Shown here: positions 57,096 through 64,000 of the stretch, piece by piece
Position numbering within the stretch: position 1 is the first letter of the stretch
Layout: the number at the start of each line of letters is the position of its first letter
Assembly: GCA_037501455.1 (NCBI GenBank)
Contig: CM074859.1
Span: forward strand, 90,974,894-91,038,893
Reading direction: 5' to 3'
Source: Lantana camara
Lineage: Eukaryota > Streptophyta > Magnoliopsida > Lamiales > Verbenaceae
Length of the DNA: 64,000 nucleotides
The notes under the pieces: model-generated
Databases searched by the model: none
What the model was told of the DNA's origin: nothing
The model's input: only the letters and a program-made list of their open reading frames with translations
Program-made: the position numbers and the translations under genes

Positions 57096-60000
57096 TATTT
57101 TAATTATATTATCTGTTTGCTTGTTATTAGTGTAGAATCTTTGAAGGAGATGCTGATTTTGTTATCATTTTTTCTTCATTCGGAGACAGTGTAAAGTCTC
57201 TTTCTGTATCTTCCCCAGTTTTAGAGAGAAATCCAGGTTTGTCTACCTTTTACCTTTGGCCTTACTTTTTAGTTTTTATCCTTTCTGAATTTATTTATGT
57301 TGTGATTTTCTTGGTGTACAATTCAGAGAAAAAAAATCAAAGAAAATTAAGAATAGTTCTGCAAATTCAAAATGGGGTTTTAATTTAGAATTTCGTTTTA
57401 TTATCTGAAAATGAATATATTCGGTGAAAAATAACCATTACAGTTAGCAAGAAAACTGATACTACTGGACCCTTTTTGCGGAATGTTAGGAATAGTACCC
57501 TCAAAGCCAATAATGTAAATCCGCTTTGTACTTTTCCTTATGTAAATCACAGACAATCTTTTGAATAAAATAATGAATTAAAAGGCAATACTTCTTTATA
57601 TGCTCTTGCTTGATTGTATGTGTACTTTAACTGCGTATGTATAAGAACTCTCCTAATCCAGATGACTTATAGGACTCAACCATTTAGGTGAAGTGGTTCA
57701 TGAGACGAGCCCTATATCACATAAGTCATGATTAGAAATCACTTCAAGCCAATGAGTCCTACAGACAGTGGGAGTGTCAATTCGGCTCGTTCGAGGCTTG
57801 CTCTTGTGATCGCGCCCTTAAGAAGGACCACCTTGTTTCATGGGGTGCAAAGTGTATAGTTGATACGTGCATGATACATGGGGGTTCTTACTTATTCTAA
57901 GTAGGTACACTGAGAAAATAGAAACTTCCAGATTATGAAATATCTCACGAGTCATTGATGTGGTTAATTGATCCTTAGACTTGAGATTCCATTGATGCTT
58001 TGTGAGCTAACTCTGTAGTCTTAGGTATAAGCTTTAAAGGGTGTCGACATATAGATAACTGATTCAAGACTTATGTTGGGGCTGCACAAGTGGCACACGA
58101 AAGCATATGAGAATCAATAAAGGACCTACACTTGCATCAGCAAGATGATCTCTTATTGTATAAGTCATTCATATGCCATATTGGAGTCCTTGGCCAAGGC
58201 AGTAGATCAAGACATCAAGAAAAGAGTTTCTTGGATTGAGATCAAATGGATATGAAATGCACTTAGCTTCAAGACCGAGATTATTAGGGTTCTACTTATT
58301 CCCTTGCCCTAGATCTTGGTTGAGACATGGGATGTAGGAGGATTGTATCTCACACTAATCAATGACTTAAAGGTTTTATCGAATCGAGACATTCTTATTC
58401 AGCTAGGGGTTAAACACCTGTTGCTAAACTATGGTCGTTTAATCTGTGGACAGATTAATTAATTAGTGAATTAATTGATTAGGGTCACTGCTAATTGAAT
58501 TAAGAACATAGAGGGTAACACACAACAACCCGGTCACGGTTTAAGGCTTAGAATCGATTAAACGAGTTGATCGAATGAAGTGGGGTTCACATGTGTGGGA
58601 TACACGTGTATGTGTATATGTATATTAAATAATTAATATGTTAATTATTTAATGGACTTTGATTTAATTTTGAATTAATATTAAAGTCCTAATTTGAAGA
58701 AATAAAGTCTAATGATTAATTGTGAATTAATTTTTTTTATTATTTTTTTTTTAAATAAACCTGCACAAAATTGATAGCATGCATAAATTACATAAAAATC
58801 TCTTTAATTTCCCCCTGAATTGGATTAGATTTCTACTTAATTTGCTTCCATTTGGCTTTTGCAGAAACATGTTGATAAATGGGGGATTTGGCAGAATTAT
58901 GAAGAAAAAGATGCTAAGTGTTGAAAATGCCTAAGCCATGACTCCAATGCATGATCATCCCTAAGGCCATTACGTGTAAAGCAGACCACGGTCAACAAGA
59001 ACGGCTGACTCCTCTTGTTGGGACAGGTGGCACACATGCAACAGCTTGCTAACATGACTGACATGCAAGAGTTGATCCTGCATTTTTGAGTTTCAAAAAG
59101 TCCTAATCATGTTTATTGGGACTTGTAAAACCTAATTTGTTCCCCTTGATCATTATCATTCCTAGATTTAAGGGTACTATAAAAACTAGTTAAGTGGGGA
59201 AAAATAGATAGACTTTTAGATAATTTTGAAAGTAGAAAACAGCAGCAGCTAGCAGCAGAGAACAGCGAGGGACTTCTTACTCAAAACTGTGATCATTTCC
59301 AGTTTATAAGTTTAAAGTATTTAGTTTCAGTTTTTATTTCGATTAAGTTTCAAAGTTCAGTTTATGATCAAAGTATTTATTGTATACCTTGCATGATGAT
59401 CCGTGGCTGAACATATTTGTCTTAGTTAGGTTGTATCTTTATTCCTTGCCAATATCTATGAGATCTAAGTGAATGAATGCAAATCTAATCCACGGTAATT
59501 ATGCATGCTTTGAACGTATTTGAATAAGTTATTTTCGAATCATCTTTCTGATCAATCGATGCCTAGATAACAATTTGATAAGGTTATACTAATACTTGAT
59601 ACGTAATAGTCTTGTAAAGGTATATAAGAACTGCATATCATTGAGAGTTTACCACCATGTTTACTCAATAAAATGGTGAGGCATGCGTAATATGATTTCA
59701 TAAGTCCAAGCTTCTTGAGATTTTGGATCATGATTAATGTCCTTTTGGTGCTCAATGCTATCATATAGTTAAATCTCAGACACTTGTTCGTGGGACTGCT
59801 ATACGGTAAGAATTTAATTGATGAGCTTCTCCTGATTAAGTTGAAATTAAGAAAGGATGATATGAGCAAGCTTCTTGTTTATTGTAAGTTAATCTACTGT
59901 TGATTAGATTTGATTTTTGCATCCAGGATTAGATACGAGCATGGAATGAAGTAACAACTTAGCTAAGATATTTCTCATCATAATCAACCTTCACAACTCT

Positions 60001-60200
60001 CTTTGCTTTCAGTTTTAGTTAATTGAAGAAATCTGGTTTCGTACTTAAAATTAGTTTGTTTTAATTACATAAACACACCCCCCTCTAAGTCTCTTTTGAA
60101 TATTCTCTTGGATACATTGAATATAAGTCTATCTAGTCCTGTGGGTTCGACCCTTTACTACTATATTACAATTTTAATTTTCATGCGGTGAGTAAAGGAT
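57096..60200. other. Non-coding region, possible remains of dispersed repeats
   Basis: No gene is visible in 3.1 kb. 57600-58620 has the look of repeat DNA, with mixed composition and no frame. 59170-59300 has CTATAAAAACTAGTTAAG, a good TATA-like box, followed by a CAG-rich stretch (ACAGCAGCAGCTAGCAGCAG). 60060-60170 has a CACACCCCCCTCTAAGTC segment and CCTGTGGGTTCGACCCTTTACTA, wording often met near the ends of plant LTRs. I could not find matching ends or a target duplication, so a degraded LTR element is only a suggestion. Confidence 0.4.
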
Positions 60201-61140
60201 TTAATTGATGGGTTCGACAACCATCAAAAACCGTAAGATTTTAGAGAGGCCCCACCTCATATATAAATAACCAAACCTCCAAGTAAAAATACAACTGTTC
60301 ATGATCCAAGGATCAAAAATGCTATTGGAACAATAATGCCCACAAATAGAAGCAACAATAGTTAACACCAGGTGGGCAATGAATCTAAAGTCTCTAAAAA
60401 GGTTAGAAACGTCGCAGGACCAGAGATGAAGCAATGTATGGCCCCAAATTGAGTAAAAGCCCCTCATACTAGGCAAATAAATTAGATCCTCTGTTAGCCT
60501 CGTAAGGAGGCGCCCAGCCTTCCGGGCAGATTCGATGGGTATCGGAGTGACACTCATCTGGCAACGGGGAATCGCATTCAAAGCGCTAGTGTCCACAGGG
60601 CATAAATGGGTGATGTTTGGTTGGTTTCCGGTAAAAGAAGCCAAATAATTTCCATCAATTCTCAGGTTACAAGCTAGCCAAATAAGATGACAATCTTCAT
60701 AATTACACCTTCGTTGACTCGTGGTGATATTATCCCTGTTGTGCCAATCATACAAATACACTAATCGACCAAAGCAAAGATCAAGGTAAGTTCCACTCCA
60801 CCAATTAACAGGATATCTAGTCTCATGTACATCTGAGTAAATCAAAGAAATAGAATACTTCCCTTATGAAAGATGAAATCTTAGCTAGCATGGTAGTCTT
60901 GGTTCTAATCCAATCACTGTGTCATGATGAATCCTGAAACCACAAAGAAGCCCCTCTCGGCCAGATAAGATAATTAGTATGATTAATAAAATCAAGGTTG
61001 AGAGATGAGCATCTGTCATCCCCAAAATTAAAGTAATTTTACCTCCCACCACAATCATCATTAAAATATAAGTGATATCTCATTCTATTCCCAAACAAAT
61101 TCCCAGGTTTAAAATAACCTATACATGGGAACGTACCCCA
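60201..61140 (-). pseudogene. Unidentified decayed coding sequence
   Basis: A minus-strand frame of 214 codons (60845-60201) is open. The same style of coding sequence can be followed upstream to about 61140, across a few stops and at least one frame change. Residues are rich in Trp, Cys, His and Tyr, with short motifs such as WWSGTYLDLCFGRLVYLYDW, CHLIWLACNLRIDG and GFYSIWGHTLLHLWS. The C-terminal part is hydrophobic, with possible membrane helices. I do not recognise the family. It could be a fragment of an unknown plant protein or an old insertion of foreign, including viral, origin; nothing here decides it. Confidence 0.4.
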
Positions 61141-61370
61141 TCTAATCAACAAATTAAACAACATCATTCTCTTAATCGAATATTAGGTATTCCCCATCTA
61201 ATCAACAAATTAATTGTGAATTAATTAATTAGTCTTTAAGTTATTTATTATAAATAAATAAGGTAAAAATAAATATCTAAAAGTGTTAGACATATCTTGC
61301 TCACCAAATTGGTCAAAACTTAAGAGTTTTGGTTAAAGTTGAAAAGCTTTCTTTCCAAGCAAGAAATAAG

Positions 61371-61432
61371 AGCTTAGTGGGTTTTCCAATCCTGTCCAAG
61401 AAAGGACTTGGGGTTCGAACCCCTTGGAGGTT
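61371..61432 (+). other. tRNA-like B-box sequence, possible SINE remnant
   Basis: GGGTTCGAACCCC forms a perfect T-arm-like hairpin with a B-box, about 30 bases after an A-box-like TTAGTGGGTT. The acceptor and anticodon arms do not fold well, so it is not called as a tRNA. Confidence 0.35.
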
Positions 61433-61978
61433 CTTCAAGAAATTTCTCCTTCTCCATAAAGTTATACACTAACCCAAAAAGCCTAAACACCGAATATAAA
61501 ACTAGCATCCTCCCTATTCGGATGGTGGTCGTGGTTGGTAGACTAAATCTCTAGAGGGCTACTATCGAGAAGTCTTAAAGATTCGAAGGAACTGAAGTTT
61601 GGGGACAAGCTGCGTGAAGAACGTTCTTGGGCAGCTAGAACATTTCAAGAAAGAAACAAATTAAAGTAAGTTCTTGAACTCTACAATTCTAGGAGTAAGA
61701 TTTGCGAGTTTCGATCTTCTAGTTGGAAAATTTTTAAATTTTTGCTGCGTTTTCTACTCCGTTTTTCCAACACGGAAGCCATTTTCTTCTTGATACAGAA
61801 GATGGAAGCCCAAAAATAATTCTTTGGTTAACATTCCTATTCCTGGTGCGTGTTGTAGGTTTATGAATGTAGGCGCCTATATTGGTTTTCTCTTCTTTCT
61901 TTCTTTCGTTTTGTGTGTATTTATGTATTTTAATTGCACATATATGTGAGATGCAAAATTTGACGTGCACGATGATGT

Positions 61979-62653
61979 TAGGAGGTTTTCCATAAGTGAA
62001 CTAGAAGCTGTAACAGATAATTTTAACCAAAAGAATCTCTATGGACGTGAGGGATATCATTATGTTTACAAAGGCCGTTAAGCAGATGGCTCTCGAGTTG
62101 TAGTTAAAATAATTAAATATGGAACTAGTCAAAATGCAGAGTTGTGCTTCCAAACAGAACTTGAAATTTTGGGCCGTATTGTTGTGCATCCGAATGTACT
62201 CCGATTGCTTAGCTACTGCATCACATCAAAACATCGGATGCTCGTTTATCCACTCATGGTTTATGGAAGTGTTGCATCATGCTTAAGAGGTATTTATTTT
62301 TTATGTTTCTTAAATTCATGATGGCATTATTCATACGAAAGACTTTTTCTTAGCATATGATGACGACTTTGTTTTTAAACCAAATGCTGGTGTTTTTGAA
62401 GGAAAAATTGTAAAAATTCCTCAAATTCACACAACATGAACACAGCTAATGTAGATCGAGAGAAAAATGAAATTGAAATACACAATATGAGACATTATAA
62501 CCAAAAATTTTAGTAGCTTGCATGTTTGTTGACCTACTTGTAAGATATGTATACTAAAGGGATGTTACTGTAGTTACAAAAATGTAAGGGACTTTAGATA
62601 TAATTCGATTAAAACCTTACAAAGGACATCCCAACAGTTCTTACATATTTTTC

Positions 62654-62689
<36 letters not shown>

Positions 62690-63511
62690 ATACTAACGTC
62701 TAACTGACATTTTGAGACATTCCCTCAGAGAGACGGGAATCACAACCTCGACTCAATTGATCAACAAGAAGAAAGATAACACTTGGGACTACCAAGGGAC
62801 TAGCTTATTTGCATGACAAATGTGATCTCAAAATCATCCATCGAGATGTCAAAGCTGTAAATATATTGTTAGATGAGGACTTTAAAGCAGTTATTGCTGA
62901 CTTCGAATTGGCAATACTCATGGACCATTATGAAGATAGTCATGTTTACACAAGAGTATGCGGACTTGATCCTGAGTACTTGGCTAAGAAAAATGATGTT
63001 TTTAGTTATGGGGATTTTCTTGTTGAGCTCATTACAGGGCAGCTGGGTATGATCTTTCTCGGCTTGCCAATGATGACTACGTGGTGCTTGTGGATTGGGT
63101 TAGCCTTGACTTTCATAATAATGACTATATTTTCCTCTGCGCAGCCTGCCTGATTGCAGTTAACTAGTCATCTATGGTGATTTGTTATTCAATTTTCAGG
63201 TGAACAGGTATTTATTAGAGAAGAAATTGAGCATAATCATGATCATGGACCCTGACTGTAAAGATAATGATCTCATGGAAGAAGAGGTGGAGCAGTTGAC
63301 ACAATTAGCCTTTAGTTTGCACACAATTGAATCCCGAGGGGCATCCTACGATGTGATGATGCTAGATTCTTGTGGTGCTGGCTTGGTTGAGAGGTGGGAA
63401 TTATAAGGGCTTATGGAAGTAAAGATGTAAAATTCATCACCCAAAATAGACTGGTCTACTGCAGACGACACACTGAATGTGAATTATCCGGGCCTAGATG
63501 ATCAGTAACAC
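61979..63511 (+). pseudogene. SERK/BAK1-type LRR receptor kinase, kinase-domain pseudogene
   Basis: SERK kinases are co-receptors for brassinosteroid and immune receptors at the plasma membrane. Here only the kinase region is left. The first exon (61979-62290) has RRFSISELEAVTDNF, a glycine loop, the ATP-site Lys in VVVKIIK, and LRLLSYC, LVYPLMVYGSVASCL. It carries TAA inside the expected GRLADGS. A roughly 440-base intron has a (GT)n run. The second part (62729-63060) has [29 protein letters not shown], with the catalytic Asp and Asn intact, but the metal-binding DFG reads DFE and the activation loop is shortened. ELITGQ, LANDDY and EEEVEQLTQLAF follow, then a SERK-like tail (IDWSTADDTLNVN). 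The mutated DFG, stops and lost ectodomain make it inactive. Confidence 0.88.
62657..62690. repeat. (AT)n(GT)n microsatellite in the kinase pseudogene intron
   Basis: ATATATATAT is followed by about 14 GT units. It lies in the intron between the glycine-loop exon and the catalytic exon. Confidence 0.95.
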
Positions 63512-64000
63512 AGTTTCAGTTCTCAGCTCCAGTAATCATCAGATTGGACTCTACTTGAAAATTTTCAACTGCGGATACTTACTTTCACGACTTGTTATTG
63601 TCATTCGTATTACTATTCATGTCCTTATCAGTTCTTTGTTGAGTTTTATTACTTTAAGCTCTCTTTCTTTCACAAATCCATTTTTTTTTTAGGGAATTTG
63701 GTCCCGAGGGACGCCAAACTCTTTTTTTAGGGAGATAACCCTCTATTTCTTTTCTATTTTTTTTTTATTCTGTATTAGTTTACTTGGACTCTTTATTTTA
63801 TTTTATTTTTTTTAATATTATCTCGATAAACGTGTTGAGATTCAAATTTCAAATCTAGATCTACTTTTTCTCCTTCTCACCTTCTCTCCATTCGTCTTTT
63901 CTCCTTCTCTCTTTCTCTCAACGCCGATTTGTCTTCTCTCCTTCTCACCTTCTCTCGTCGTCCGTCTCCATCGCCTCCGATTCGTTTTCTGTAATTGTCG
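63512..64000. other. Pyrimidine-rich sequence, possible start of a next gene
   Basis: T-runs (63679-63689, 63756-63768) come first. From about 63868 the plus strand is dense in CTTCTC and CTCTCTC with CGCCGATTTG and CGTCGTCCGTCTCCATCGCC, which resembles the 5' leader of a plant gene. No start codon in context is seen before the window ends. Confidence 0.35.

Noticed and set aside
57600..60180. A complete LTR retrotransposon in the right intergenic region
   Set aside because: TATA-like and LTR-end-like wording is present, but no paired ends, primer site or target duplication could be found.
60201..60845. Calling the unidentified frame an endogenous viral gene
   Set aside because: No motif that I can name supports a virus family. 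It is kept as unidentified.
61371..61432. tRNA gene with a perfect GGTTCGAACC T-arm
   Set aside because: The D-arm and acceptor stem are not convincing and the spacing is too short for a full cloverleaf.

Overview
This window is nuclear DNA of a flowering plant, most likely a eudicot. It holds several families of plant LTR retrotransposons (Ty1/copia, Tekay-type chromoviruses, a Tat-type Ty3/gypsy element), CACTA, hAT and Mutator-like DNA transposons, and remnants of intron-containing plant genes. I saw no rRNA, no functional tRNA, no organellar block and no bacterial operon. By my reading, about four fifths of the window is transposable element, and most of that is nested. The species cannot be named from the sequence.

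Layout. 1-1413 is the 3' end of a broken copia element. 1481-2157 is a long-TIR foldback element of Mutator type. 2890-4905 (minus) is a decayed fragment of the meiotic HORMA-domain gene ASY1, cut at its upstream side by a copia element at 4906-10409. That copia element has identical 182-bp LTRs and a CTTTT target duplication. It carries an inverted second copy of 480 bp of its own reverse transcriptase, so its transcript could fold into a long hairpin. 10988-11669 is a truncated two-exon mTERF-like gene, followed by AT-rich sequence.

13069-39384 is a degraded Tat-type gypsy element with 829-bp LTRs and an AATTT target duplication. Its 5' LTR is split by a Tekay chromovirus (13530-26570, duplication ATTCC), whose own 5' LTR is split by a 3.25-kb non-autonomous CACTA element (13663-16915). 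The Tat element has gag, protease, RT, two RNase H domains and integrase. It also has an 87-bp tandem array hit by a hAT MITE, and an antisense multi-exon gene with its own TATA box that is hit by a second MITE.

39677-56674 is an older copia element (duplication GAACC). Its RNase H is interrupted by a solo Tekay LTR (43775-56216, duplication GAACT). That solo LTR is interrupted in turn by a complete Tekay element on the minus strand (44160-54121, duplication ATAGC). The last element has 2631-bp LTRs that differ at three positions I could find, and one uninterrupted gag-pol frame of about 1490 codons. It is the only element here that looks able to move by itself.

The right end (56680-64000) holds a short unidentified reading frame, about 3 kb of unclassified non-coding DNA, an unidentified decayed minus-strand reading frame (60201-61140), and a SERK/BAK1-type receptor kinase pseudogene (61979-63511).

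Themes across the window: (1) three related Tekay LTRs carry clusters of 16-18 bp palindromes at the same LTR offset but with different palindrome sequences; (2) nearly all in-frame stops in the old elements look like C-to-T or G-to-A changes, as expected from deamination of methylated cytosine; (3) the host genes here are all fragments or pseudogenes.
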